A stretch of 34,684 nucleotides of DNA from Candidatus Zhuqueibacterota bacterium. Lineage in GTDB: Bacteria > Zhuqueibacterota > Zhuqueibacteria > Thermofontimicrobiales > Thermofontimicrobiaceae. A program made the translations under genes and the position numbers. The stretch's first letter is position 1. Each line of letters starts with the position of its first letter. The stretch spans positions 1 through 34,684 of the forward strand of contig JADHVV010000023.1 in the NCBI GenBank assembly GCA_016783825.1. The letters are read 5' to 3'. Of the stretch, positions 26,575-34,684 are shown piece by piece. The notes under the pieces are model-generated. The model saw nothing but the letters and a program-made list of their open reading frames with translations, ran no database searches and had not been told where the DNA came from.

Positions 26575-27600
26575 TCACCGATTACCGTTTTTTGCTAACA
26601 CATAATTTTCCATACAGTGATAAAAATCCTGCATAATTTTATCTTTATTAAAGTTTTCCCAAATAATAATTTTTTTCGGATTTTCCGGGCGATCGATCCA
26701 TTTGCTGTTAACTAATGTGGGACTGGGTATTTTATTTGAATTTGCCCAGGAAGCATTTTTAACAATCGCCACTGCTGCCATATCGAAGAGAGCACGCGAG
26801 GGAGGATCTCCCTGTAATTCGATATTTTTAAACAGGTTTATGGAATAATCTCCAAAGTTCGTAAACTCTTTACCATGCCGCCCCACAACCGGCAGTGAAA
26901 TGTGCGGGCCTTTGCCGGGCATATTGTTTTTCATGTCCGCTAATGTAGCCCGCACCGCGTCTGTACCCGAGGGCTTGCCATATCGGACGATTGCAATTTC
27001 GAAATCATTAACCGTCTCCAATATATAATTCAGTGCGGAACGATCATTTTCTTGATTATACTCCCCCGGCTCAGGATAGTTGGAGCCCAGCCAGACAATT
27101 CTTACCTGTGAAACAACGGAAGGTTCTTTTTTCAGCGCAAGTGCAATATTCGTCAGTTTTCCGACAGGCAGCAGTACCAATTTCCTATTGGATTTTGCTT
27201 TAGCCCTGGCGATAATGAAATTCACTGCTTCAAAACCGTCAAAATCCGGTTCATCAATAAAATCCTTAATTTCATCAAAAGATCCATTGGCGCCTTTGTA
27301 AACTTTTATTTGGGAGGGAAGACTGCAAAGTTTAACCACCCTTTCAGCTTCTTTTAGATGTTTTTCAACTTCTCCACCATTGTATGTCTTATTAACCGTA
27401 ATCCCTTCAACATCAAAGACGTCACCGCTGAAAAGCATATAAGCAATTGCGTGTTGATCGTCTAACTCGTTATTGGCGTCCGTATCTAAAATTACTCGTA
27501 TTTTCTCTGAAGTTCTCTTTGCGCTATCTGGCTTTTCTGCAGTACAAGCGGATAAAATTATCATAATAGTAAAACAAAACACGACTAATACTCTGTTCAT
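26575..27600 (-). CDS. Lipoprotein inosine-uridine-type nucleoside hydrolase
   Basis: 341 residues with a lipobox LSAC (Cys19), so the enzyme is anchored outside the cytoplasm. The mature N-terminus has ILDTDANNELDDQHA (38-51), the calcium- and ribose-binding signature of nucleoside hydrolases (D-T-D...D-D), and 'LLPVGKLTNIALAL' fits the next conserved strand. These enzymes split ribonucleosides to free ribose and base. Some exported relatives act on other ribosides, and the C-terminal half is divergent, so the exact substrate is open. It heads module A, upstream of ribokinase 2 and a permease, consistent with ribose salvage. GGAGAGG precedes the ATG. Its last codons (NGNR, stop) lie in a 'GGTAATCGGTGA' repeat. 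Confidence 0.8.
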   Translation of the reverse strand: MNRVLVVFCFTIMIILSACTAEKPDSAKRTSEKIRVILDTDANNELDDQHAIAYMLFSGDVFDVEGITVNKTYNGGEVEKHLKEAERVVKLCSLPSQIKVYKGANGSFDEIKDFIDEPDFDGFEAVNFIIARAKAKSNRKLVLLPVGKLTNIALALKKEPSVVSQVRIVWLGSNYPEPGEYNQENDRSALNYILETVNDFEIAIVRYGKPSGTDAVRATLADMKNNMPGKGPHISLPVVGRHGKEFTNFGDYSINLFKNIELQGDPPSRALFDMAAVAIVKNASWANSNKIPSPTLVNSKWIDRPENPKKIIIWENFNKDKIMQDFYHCMENYVLAKNGNR

Positions 27601-28121
27601 TTTTTCACCTCTCCAATTTTTATTCCATTACACCCAAAAACTTTGCTATTTTAATAAAATTTTTTATAACTATTCACCGCAGAGAAAACAGAGAACGCGG
27701 AGAAAAAATTATTGAAAAAAATAAATCAAATATTTCTATAAAGGCAATTAATATTCTTTTTTTTATTAACACCCCAAAAAATCTCTGTCCCAACAGGTCG
27801 TATGCGCGTCAACCTAAGAAGAGTATTGTTGAATTTCCACGAGATTTATCTCGTGGATTGAATTTTACCAACTTTTATCTGGGTTATAACCCCACACTTT
27901 TAATATATTAGGGGTTAAAACTCCAAAAAATGTTGTAAAAATTTTGGAATCCACGACCTGAAGGTTATGGCAATTCAAAAAATACCAAAAAATTGATTTA
28001 GGTTGACGCCAATTCGACAGGTTGGGACGAACTCGGCGGTTAAATTTTGATCACTTGAATAGCTAAATTTGTTTACAGCCTTGTGCTGCATTAAGATTTA
28101 TGTGTAATGCCTCTTGACTCT
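27601..28121. other. Gene-free gap with a terminal-inverted-repeat element
   Basis: No coding frame is supported in these 521 bases. A word-like repeat 'TTCACCGCAGAGAAAACAGAGAACGCGGAG' type, quoted here in part, lies at about 27674-27704, and the element at 27787-28028 fills the middle. The promoter of the nucleoside hydrolase operon must lie near 27610-27680, where the DNA is very AT-rich, but I cannot point to boxes with confidence. Confidence 0.6.
27787..28028. mobile_element. 242-bp element with 31-bp terminal inverted repeats
   Basis: The left end (27787-27817, beginning GTCCCAACAGGTCG and ending GCGTCAACCTAA) and the right end (27998-28028) are inverted copies matching at 26 of 31 positions. 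Inside are a perfect hairpin CCACGAGA-TTTA-TCTCGTGG (27837-27856) and other short dyads. There is no transposase and no clear target duplication, so it is either an old MITE or a structured intergenic repeat. Confidence 0.6.
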
Positions 28122-29252
28122 TTACGATTCCACTCCATACATGCCTAACACATTTTCAAGTGATGTGTCTGCCTGAATATGATGTGATCCGGCCATTATA
28201 TAGCCACCATTTGCCCCAAGCGTGTTACATGTATATTCTACTTTATTTTTGACTTGTTCCGGAGTAGCATTTGGTAAAAACTTTTGCACATCAATTCCAC
28301 CATGAAAAACAATTCGGTTACCAAATTTTTTTATTAATTTTTCCGGGCTCATATCTTTTGCCGATGGCTGGATAGGATTTAGGATCCGTAATCCCATTTC
28401 AACAAAGATTTCAATTAAGGGATATACCGAGCCACAACAATGCATCATTGTTGGTTTTTCATATTTCGCAGCAAGTTCAATTACACTATTATGGAAAGGC
28501 TTAATCAATTCATCATACATGTTTGGACTTATAAGAAGGCTGCCCTGGCCAGCGATATCATCATAAAAATAGACTACATCAATTAAATCTCCGGCTATCT
28601 CGAGGACAGTGTTTAAATTTTGTAAATGTATTTCTGCAATACGCTCCATAACGTATCGCGGCATTTGTGGATTTAAAAGCAGATCCAATTGAAATTTTTC
28701 GAAATTATAAAGTGACCAGGCAGTCTCAAAAAACGATCCAAGGCGATACCGGATATTATAAATTTCAGTATCGTTAAATTTGTTAATAAAAGACCTTAAA
28801 TGTGTAAAATCCCACCAATCCGGTTTTGGCCAGTTGTGTTTTTTTAAATCATCTATGCTTTGAGCTGATTCAAGCGGGTATGAGGCAAATTGCTCCAATA
28901 TACCGGAAGGAACTTTCACCTTTTTACGTTTTGCACCCCATATATCCGTGGTGCTTCCATCAGCTTCCGTAAATCGCCACATCCCCCCTACTGAAGAGCG
29001 CTCCTGTGAGGCACTCATATCAACGTTATTTGAATCGTAGTCAGGATGTTTGCAAAAACTGTCATACGAAACAATCCGGCAATCTACATCAAGCAACTTT
29101 AAAATCTCATGTCTATCTTTAGTCCCAAAATGGTCATTAAGTTTCTTCCAGATTTCAGGAACAGCAGCAAAATCTCTGGGCGTCCTGTCCGGTTTTTCAA
29201 ACGAAATCGCCTTATTCACTCTATCTCTATGAGTTGTTTCCAAGCCAGTCAT
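28122..29252 (-). CDS. Uroporphyrinogen-decarboxylase-family protein
   Basis: 376 residues, cytoplasmic, with no signal peptide. The fold is that of URO-D and the cobalamin/coenzyme-M methyltransferases (MtaA/MtbA/CmuA). It shows 'RVNKAISFEKPDRTP' at the start, a typical 'DVVYFYDDIAGQGSLLISP' strand (225-243), and MMHCCGSVYPLI (269-280) with a His-x-Cys pattern like the zinc site of the methyltransferases, then 'NRIVFHGGIDVQKFLP'. True HemE is unlikely because such orphan copies in sugar-rich loci are usually of the methyltransferase-like branch, whose substrate is unknown. The start is 20 bases after the TonB-domain lipoprotein stop, suggesting one operon. Confidence 0.75.
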   Translation of the reverse strand: MTGLETTHRDRVNKAISFEKPDRTPRDFAAVPEIWKKLNDHFGTKDRHEILKLLDVDCRIVSYDSFCKHPDYDSNNVDMSASQERSSVGGMWRFTEADGSTTDIWGAKRKKVKVPSGILEQFASYPLESAQSIDDLKKHNWPKPDWWDFTHLRSFINKFNDTEIYNIRYRLGSFFETAWSLYNFEKFQLDLLLNPQMPRYVMERIAEIHLQNLNTVLEIAGDLIDVVYFYDDIAGQGSLLISPNMYDELIKPFHNSVIELAAKYEKPTMMHCCGSVYPLIEIFVEMGLRILNPIQPSAKDMSPEKLIKKFGNRIVFHGGIDVQKFLPNATPEQVKNKVEYTCNTLGANGGYIMAGSHHIQADTSLENVLGMYGVES

Positions 29253-29272
29253 TTAAATCTTCTTACGTAAAA

Positions 29273-30097
29273 TCACTTTTTAATATATTGTGCGGCTTCA
29301 ACTTTCAAATCTTCTGTAATCGCCTTAGGGTACTCATTGTTTAAAAAAGTATAAATGGTTTTTAAAAATAAATCCTTTTTCTGCCGAAGTTTATCTTCAT
29401 ATTGTGCTGCGTATTTGATACGACCTATATCATCTTTTAAAAGAGAAAGCAAGCGTGCTGTGGCATAGGAGACATGCTCAGAATCCGGATAGCGTAAAAT
29501 GAAATCATGGAAGACCACGAAACGCAACGGCCAGTATTGCCACAAATCCTGCCAACATTCATAGACCTCGGGCTTCACAAATTTTTGGATATCCTTATTA
29601 TAATTAAGATGAGATTTATCGCTTAAATGACGTGCATACTCCTCGTGTGCATAAATAATTTGCTGAAGAATACGGTTTTTTTCCTCTCCATTGAGTTGAG
29701 CAGCACGCTTGAAAAAATCTTGTACCTCAGCTACATATACGAGAGGCACAAAATAAACATCCTCAGACTCATAATTTACCAACCAGGAAAGGGTAACGCT
29801 AATGGGTATGCCTTTCCTTGTGGCGGGATCAAATTTTAACTTATTAGCATATTCAATCGCTGCATTATCGAGAATTTTATGTCTAGAAGATTTGCTGATC
29901 TTTGATTGTATTACATTTCCCGATTTGTTCAGCAGAAGATACAATTCCACGCTGCCTTCTAATCCTTCTTCCCTTGCTTTACGAGGATATTCAGGTTCAA
30001 ATTTTCCTAATAATATGGGCGGCTTAAAACTGCTTGTAGCTGCACAACCCAGAATAATACTAAATATTATGGCGAGAGGAAAAATTCTATTGTGCAT
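29273..30097 (-). CDS. Lipoprotein with TonB C-terminal domain
   Basis: 274 residues from the ATG at 30097, preferred because GGGAGG lies 7 bases upstream; an earlier ATG at 30112 has none. A lipobox ILGC (Cys18) is followed almost directly by a TonB_C domain (about 30-110: 'PEYPRKAREEGLEGSVEL', 'GNVIQSKISKSSRHKILDNA', 'LKFDPATRKGIPIS'). The proline-rich linker and inner-membrane anchor of real TonB are missing, so it cannot energise a receptor in the usual way. The remaining 160 residues are helical and unidentified ('EEYARHLSDKSHLNY', 'FILRYPDSEHVSYATARL'). It precedes the URO-D-family gene. Confidence 0.75.
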   Translation of the reverse strand: MHNRIFPLAIIFSIILGCAATSSFKPPILLGKFEPEYPRKAREEGLEGSVELYLLLNKSGNVIQSKISKSSRHKILDNAAIEYANKLKFDPATRKGIPISVTLSWLVNYESEDVYFVPLVYVAEVQDFFKRAAQLNGEEKNRILQQIIYAHEEYARHLSDKSHLNYNKDIQKFVKPEVYECWQDLWQYWPLRFVVFHDFILRYPDSEHVSYATARLLSLLKDDIGRIKYAAQYEDKLRQKKDLFLKTIYTFLNNEYPKAITEDLKVEAAQYIKK

Positions 30098-30613
30098 TTT
30101 ACTTCCTCCCATTTTTTGTTAATTATTGTGTCAGTTCCCAGACTGTTTGCTCCAGTGGTAAAAAAATTAGCTTTTACATTGAATACTCGTTAAGCATCAA
30201 ATTGTAACTACCGCCTATTCTATTTTTTTGATGTGTATATTTTATCTCACCTAATGCATGGAGCAAAGAGCAGAGCGCATAGCTATAAAACATACTCTTT
30301 GTGCTATAGTTATACAAGTAAAGACTTTGTTTTTTTTGCAAAAGAATTAGCCACGAATGCACGAATTACATTTTTTATTCGAATAAAATTCATGAATTCG
30401 TGGCGTTAATATTTTTAAATTGCAGCTTGCAGCGCTGGTCCTTATGCGCTTCGCAAAAGTTTATGTTCATTTTTACTATTGAAGGGTAATTTTTCAATGT
30501 TACAAACCAAGCCTTAACGAGTATATATAAAATACATCATTAATTTTCGGTATTGGCTGCCCAATTACGAAAATTGGGAACAGCCAATACCTATGAACTT
30601 AGCTTCAGCCGAA
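30098..30613. other. Gene-free gap with repeats and a strong hairpin
   Basis: No coding frame is supported. The gap holds a word-like 'GGAGCAAAGAGCAGAGCGCATAG' type stretch near 30252-30283 (named by pattern), an inverted 'TTAGCCACGAAT' / 'ATTCGTGGCGTTAAT' pair at 30347-30411, and the hairpin at 30549-30591 next to the PorV/PorQ gene. Confidence 0.6.
30549..30591 (-). terminator. Strong hairpin downstream of the PorV/PorQ-like gene
   Basis: GGTATTGGCTG-CCCAATT (30549-30566) pairs with AATTGGG-AA-CAGCCAATACC (30572-30591), an 18-bp stem with a 2-base bulge, 22 bases past the stop codon. No long T-run follows on the minus strand, so it may act as a terminator with help or protect the mRNA 3' end. 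Confidence 0.55.
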
Positions 30614-31648
30614 TCATTCATTAAAACCAAAACCAACAGTGAATAAATGAACTGAAGTCAATCTCCCATAATCGAGGTAGGCATAATCTATTCGTCCACT
30701 CAGTCCTTTCATATTGAAATTAAGTCCACCGCCGAAAGTTAGCCCTTGTTCATCATAGTTAAATTTATAGCCTGCTCGTATCGAGAATATATTGAGAAAA
30801 TAATACTCTACAGCAGTGTGAATTCTTTCAGGCCCGTCGTTAGGATGAACAGCTTCTAAAAATCCGCTTAGCTGGTGTGCACTTCCATCGACAGCTTCAA
30901 TAAAATCATAGCCGATTCCCAGCCGGAAATCTAAAGGCATTCTAACACTCTGAGGCAGACCGTAAAGCTCAGTAAAGCCAACAAATTCTGTATCCGGACC
31001 GAAGTTCCGGGCGAGTATTGATAAACGTAAGCTGCGGAAACCAGTACGGTAATAGATTCCAAAATCTGCATTCCAGTTTGTAATCTCAACATCATCAAGT
31101 TTTTCCCGAATGTAACTCAAATTTCCACCTACATCAAGTCGATCTGTCACAGATCTGGCATAGGACAGGCCAATTAGAAAATCTCCGGCGGAAAATGTCT
31201 CGATATCACCGCTACGTTCTGTAATTCCAAGGCTTTCATTATAAACGTTTTCAGTGCGATACATATCTCCGATATCCAGGGTGGCAAAACTGAGTCCGAA
31301 TACTCCCCAGGATCCAAAATTTTTCGCCACAGCCCCGGTGATATAGGAAATGTCGGCGACATAATTGATCTTGGTGAATGCTGCATCGATATTCCTGATA
31401 TCTACAATATTAGCAGGATTACTAAAAATTGAGGAGACATCATTGTTGGTTAGACCACTTTTAACACCCGCTAAAGCAGCATTTCTTGCTACTGTTGGGA
31501 GATGTAAAAATTGCCATCCAGTTTGTCCAACCCGATTAAAATCAGGGGGATCTACCCCGCTATCCTTGCGCTGAGCGTATAGAGATGCTACACTACTCAA
31601 AAACGAGATAGCAATTAAAATTATTAAAATATACTTTTTATTTATCAT
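30614..31648 (-). CDS. PorV/PorQ-family outer-membrane beta-barrel protein
   Basis: About 344 residues from the ATG at 31648, which has GGAGG 9 bases upstream; a longer frame to 31762 overlaps the neighbour and lacks such a site. A signal peptide (about 1-27, ending LYAQ) is followed by the family opening 'GWQFLHLPTVARNAALAG', then 'SSIFSNPANI' and alternating amphipathic strands to a terminal aromatic-rich strand (HLFTVGFGFNE). PorV shuttles T9SS cargo from the translocon to the attachment complex. The gene lies just downstream of a T9SS-sorted protein, so a role as a dedicated partner is plausible. Confidence 0.8.
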   Translation of the reverse strand: MINKKYILIILIAISFLSSVASLYAQRKDSGVDPPDFNRVGQTGWQFLHLPTVARNAALAGVKSGLTNNDVSSIFSNPANIVDIRNIDAAFTKINYVADISYITGAVAKNFGSWGVFGLSFATLDIGDMYRTENVYNESLGITERSGDIETFSAGDFLIGLSYARSVTDRLDVGGNLSYIREKLDDVEITNWNADFGIYYRTGFRSLRLSILARNFGPDTEFVGFTELYGLPQSVRMPLDFRLGIGYDFIEAVDGSAHQLSGFLEAVHPNDGPERIHTAVEYYFLNIFSIRAGYKFNYDEQGLTFGGGLNFNMKGLSGRIDYAYLDYGRLTSVHLFTVGFGFNE

Positions 31649-31706
31649 CTTATATTCCTCCATAGTTTGCCGCTCAAAATATTTGGCGTCATTACTTATG
31701 TAATTT

Positions 31707-33716
31707 TTATTTGATGATGACAAACTTACCAATCTTACTTTCACCATCATGACCAGCAACATGTGATTCTACATGGAAAAGATAAGTTCCGGGAGCCACA
31801 TACTGTAAGAATTTATTCACCTGGTAATCTCCCATAGTTTTGGAACCCCATGATACATCACCACTGCCATCATCGTGCTCTATTGTCTGAACCAATTCCC
31901 CAGCTAATGTGTAAATACGAATGGTACATTTACCTGGTATATTTACAAATTCTAATCGATACTCCTCCCCGACTCCTCTGAGTTGACTATCCTGTCGGAA
32001 TGGATTGGGATAAACACGCACGTCATCAAGATTGTCACTTGTTCCAGCCATAGGATATACTGGTTCAGAATTAGCATTTACAAGCCCGCTTTCTAACGAT
32101 GGAACATTTGTAACTGTTGGATCTGAAGGCCAGGGATCATTATGGCCAGTATCATAGGATGTAACGCCATAGTAATAACCTACACCAAGTGCTCCTTGAT
32201 TTTCATAAGTAACCATGCCGTTTTCTATGGTTTCCTGACCTTTGGGGATATCTGCGACGAGTGTCCATGGTCCCACGTTCCTGAAGGTAGATCGATAGAC
32301 ACGATAACCCGCGAAATCATTAACATTATAATCCGGATCAAGATAACTATCGGAAATGGGCGGCCATTGAATTTTCATCATTTCATCTTCTGACAAAGGT
32401 GTGATTGTTAGTGAATTCATACCATTTGTCGGAGTTGGAGGTGGATCGGGACATTCGTAATCCCGCCCGTAAAGTTCAGCAGCAGCATCTATATTCTTCC
32501 ATAAGCTATCAGCACCATCACTGAGATGAGCCTCGTTCTCTAATCCACCAGCAGCAACTCGGCTATAATCCATCATTCCACAGGCGACAACCATAACAAA
32601 TTTGAGCTCACCGCCTGGAGGTAAATCATAAGGACCTGTCGCATATATATAATCATGCTGACGTTCAAATTTATGAGGTTTTCTTCCTCCTGGTATAGCA
32701 GTGCCATCTTCAGTCGTAAGAGGGGGGGCCTGGTCATATTTCAAAGACGCCAGAATATAAGAATCTTGATCAAAATCAACTTCTGGATTATCATTCATTG
32801 GATCATCTTGCACTCGGTTCCATTGTTGATTCAAATTACCTTTATCTACTATATTCATGTGGTCGGATTCAGTTGGGTCCGATTTTTCGGGTTTATCCAA
32901 CCAATAATATGTAAAATATTGTGGTGATTGAAATTCATGGTTAATAGAGGCCGGTGCACCGATGTCAGCAGGATCACCAAGATCGCTCTGTGTCAATCCA
33001 TATTGTTCAACTACAGGTACATCATCAGTATCCCAATATCTGCCATCATGGAAATAAAAAGCCTGGTGCTCAATATCCCATTCATAATCGTCATCATCCC
33101 TCCATCCACCAGATATTGGAATAGCAATACCAATCTCTGCTGTTGGAGCAAATCTGAAATTAGTGACTTGATGACTACCAGTATTTTTAAAGACATATTC
33201 ATAGATAATAAAATCATCATATTTAGGATAGCTCCAGGCTAATGCTCTGAAATGCATCTCCACCCCATATTCAACAATTTTATTAGCGCCGGTTAAGATC
33301 TCCTCAGCAAAAAGTGAGGGATCCTCCATATTATAATTTGTAATCAACTTAGTATCTTCTATTGGTGCAATATACATTGGATTTGGATCATAAGCCATGC
33401 AAACGCGGAATGGTGTTCCGACACCATTCACATCAGCCCATGCCATATAGCCGGACCACTCACACATACCATAATGATCACTTAAATCCGTACCGAGTAC
33501 CTTTCCCGGATAATCGAATTTATAGTAATCCTGACCACCCAATGTAGGTTGGCCAATACCCGATGTATTCCAGATACGTGCCCAAAGTTTACTACGGGTC
33601 AAGTCCTTATAGTTCCAACCTTGGCCATAGAGCGTTGGAACAATCACCAATAATAAAATAAAGGTGATCATCATTTTGCCATAGGTTATTTTTCTTAAAA
33701 TTTCTTTAATTTTCAT
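31707..33716 (-). CDS. Large T9SS-secreted protein with fibronectin-III-like region
   Basis: 669 residues. A signal peptide ends near residue 31 (LYGQG). The bulk is Trp/Tyr/Asp-rich beta structure without a recognised catalytic domain ('YDDFIIYEYVFKNTG', 'YDLPPGGELKFVMVVACGMM'). A fibronectin-III-like segment (about 440-550: 'FAGYRVYRSTFRNVGPWTLV', 'GVGYYYGVTSYD') is followed by a T9SS C-terminal domain (about 575-669) beginning VYPNPF and ending 'GTYLFHVES...GKFVIIK'. Proteins of this layout are common beside TonB receptors and PorV in KSB1-like genomes; function unknown, probably surface binding. AAGGAG precedes the ATG. It overlaps no gene once PorV/PorQ is started at 31648. Confidence 0.75.
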   Translation of the reverse strand: MKIKEILRKITYGKMMITFILLLVIVPTLYGQGWNYKDLTRSKLWARIWNTSGIGQPTLGGQDYYKFDYPGKVLGTDLSDHYGMCEWSGYMAWADVNGVGTPFRVCMAYDPNPMYIAPIEDTKLITNYNMEDPSLFAEEILTGANKIVEYGVEMHFRALAWSYPKYDDFIIYEYVFKNTGSHQVTNFRFAPTAEIGIAIPISGGWRDDDDYEWDIEHQAFYFHDGRYWDTDDVPVVEQYGLTQSDLGDPADIGAPASINHEFQSPQYFTYYWLDKPEKSDPTESDHMNIVDKGNLNQQWNRVQDDPMNDNPEVDFDQDSYILASLKYDQAPPLTTEDGTAIPGGRKPHKFERQHDYIYATGPYDLPPGGELKFVMVVACGMMDYSRVAAGGLENEAHLSDGADSLWKNIDAAAELYGRDYECPDPPPTPTNGMNSLTITPLSEDEMMKIQWPPISDSYLDPDYNVNDFAGYRVYRSTFRNVGPWTLVADIPKGQETIENGMVTYENQGALGVGYYYGVTSYDTGHNDPWPSDPTVTNVPSLESGLVNANSEPVYPMAGTSDNLDDVRVYPNPFRQDSQLRGVGEEYRLEFVNIPGKCTIRIYTLAGELVQTIEHDDGSGDVSWGSKTMGDYQVNKFLQYVAPGTYLFHVESHVAGHDGESKIGKFVIIK

Positions 33717-33777
33717 AAAATTTCTCCTTCTTAGAGTTTCACTTCTTCCTAAAAAGTTTTCACTTATTACTCTCTAA

Positions 33778-34684
33778 TTAAAACTCAAGACTTAGAGTAA
33801 AGTAGATCATCCTATTGGGATTGCTAATAGAGTTATAAAAGGACCAAATATCTTCTTCACCGGATCTCCAGTGTTTAGGCTTTTCTTTTTCTTGTTCCCA
33901 ATTATCAAGATCAGTACCACCTGGTAATAGTCTATCATAATTATTGAACAGGTTAAAAACTTCTACACCAATTATAGGCGTTATACTGCCAAGAGGTATC
34001 CGTTTAACAAATTTTAGATCAGTTCTATTATGCGGATACCAACGCTTGTTGTTCGGAGTCTGAAGGCCTGTATAATCCTTTGGATACCAGGTATATTCAG
34101 GACCTGCAAAATACTCATGAAACAAACTAACAGAAATATCACCTAACATGCCTAATGGTCCTAAGTTACTGGGAGTGACATAGTTGATACTTCCTTTCAG
34201 GATATAACTACTTATCCAGGTTACTTTATCTTCAGAAAAAGAATGTGGTTGATGAACGGCGTCAGCATCTTCTCTGTATTGCCAATATCCTGCCCTGCCG
34301 CCTGTACTAAGTCCATAATTAAACATCAAAGTTGCAGCCCATCGCCCATTAAAAAGTTTCTCTGCGTTAACTTCTATACCACGAATATCTTTAAAGGAAT
34401 TATTGGTGTAAAATATATTATCATGGCCATCATTAGCTATGTTACGAGCCGTAGAAAATGTTTCAACATTACCGTCCCCCCATCCGACCGATGAGTAACC
34501 ACCTCCGCTTCTATTGTAAGTACTATTGTGAGAGAAACGGGTCAGTCGGCTGGCATCCTTATAATATGCAGTGATACCAAGACGAATAAAATCGAACAGG
34601 TTCTGATCAAAGCCAAGTTCGTATTGAATAGTTTTTTCATAGGTAAGCCCTGGTTGTCCGTACCAGCCCTGCCATTGGTCCATT
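33778..34684 (-). CDS. TonB-dependent receptor, C-terminal part (partial)
   Basis: At least 301 residues of the C-terminus of an outer-membrane TonB-dependent receptor; the gene begins beyond the right edge. The visible part is beta-barrel in character: alternating strands with many Tyr/Trp/Asn ('GYDQNLFDFIRLGITAYYKD' like repeats), 'GIEVNAEKLFNGRWAATLMFNYGLS', 'SINYVTP', 'VKRIPLGSITPIIGVEVFNLFNNYD' and the terminal strand MIYFTLSLEF, ending in the Phe that signals barrel insertion. These receptors import large or scarce ligands using TonB energy. The ligand is unknown. It heads the run of three envelope genes at the right of the window. Confidence 0.8.
   Translation of the reverse strand, partial: MDQWQGWYGQPGLTYEKTIQYELGFDQNLFDFIRLGITAYYKDASRLTRFSHNSTYNRSGGGYSSVGWGDGNVETFSTARNIANDGHDNIFYTNNSFKDIRGIEVNAEKLFNGRWAATLMFNYGLSTGGRAGYWQYREDADAVHQPHSFSEDKVTWISSYILKGSINYVTPSNLGPLGMLGDISVSLFHEYFAGPEYTWYPKDYTGLQTPNNKRWYPHNRTDLKFVKRIPLGSITPIIGVEVFNLFNNYDRLLPGGTDLDNWEQEKEKPKHWRSGEEDIWSFYNSISNPNRMIYFTLSLEF

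Noticed and set aside
28122-29252. HemE, the haem-biosynthesis uroporphyrinogen decarboxylase
   Set aside because: No haem genes are near, and the HCCG site and overall sequence look more like the methyltransferase-type branch of the family.
29273-30097. A true TonB energy transducer
   Set aside because: It has a lipobox instead of an inner-membrane helix and lacks the long proline-rich linker.

Overview
The window reads as a piece of chromosome from a Gram-negative member of the FCB group (Bacteroidota, Ignavibacteria, Calditrichota, KSB1 and relatives). The signs are an AT-rich sequence, a TonB-dependent receptor, a PorV/PorQ-like protein, two type IX secretion (T9SS) C-terminal domains (one with the NYPNPFNP motif), and many lipoproteins and Tat substrates. 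I cannot name the genus. Every intact gene lies on the minus strand, so transcription runs from high to low coordinates. No rRNA, tRNA or CRISPR was seen.

Layout in transcription order. (1) 34684-30614: the C-terminus of a TonB-dependent receptor, a large T9SS-sorted fibronectin-III-like protein, and a PorV/PorQ-family protein. (2) 30097-28122: a lipoprotein with a TonB C-terminal domain, followed by a URO-D-family protein. (3) 27600-14171: module A, made of a lipoprotein nucleoside hydrolase, ribokinase, RhaT-like permease, FGE-like protein, a DUF6259-like glycosidase, a parallel beta-helix protein, an ADP-ribosylglycohydrolase (ARH)-like lipoprotein, a second beta-helix protein (frameshifted), a sulfatase with an internal deletion, and another ARH-like lipoprotein. 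(4) 13414-4113: module B, made of an ARH-like lipoprotein, an ARH domain fused to about seven membrane helices, a second GRP/RhaT-type permease, a second ribokinase, a lipoprotein esterase, and an ARH-like protein with a T9SS sorting domain. (5) 3854-723: an alginate-lyase-family protein, a Tat-exported aldo/keto reductase and a laminin-G/DUF1080-like lipoprotein. A further gene begins at 46 and leaves the window.

The most striking feature is five divergent, exported ARH-fold paralogs within 16 kb, interleaved with two ribokinases, two sugar permeases and an exported nucleoside hydrolase. My inference is an envelope-anchored pathway that cleaves ribosyl (or other furanosyl) bonds outside the cytoplasm, imports the freed sugar and phosphorylates it. 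Polysaccharide-type enzymes in the same cluster leave open that the substrate is a glycan. The substrate is not known from the sequence.

Intergenic DNA is rich in structure: a 348-bp MITE-like palindrome with a 10-bp target duplication, a second nested palindrome beside it, a 242-bp terminal-inverted-repeat element, several word-like degenerate repeats, and a relic of a T9SS sorting domain on the opposite strand.
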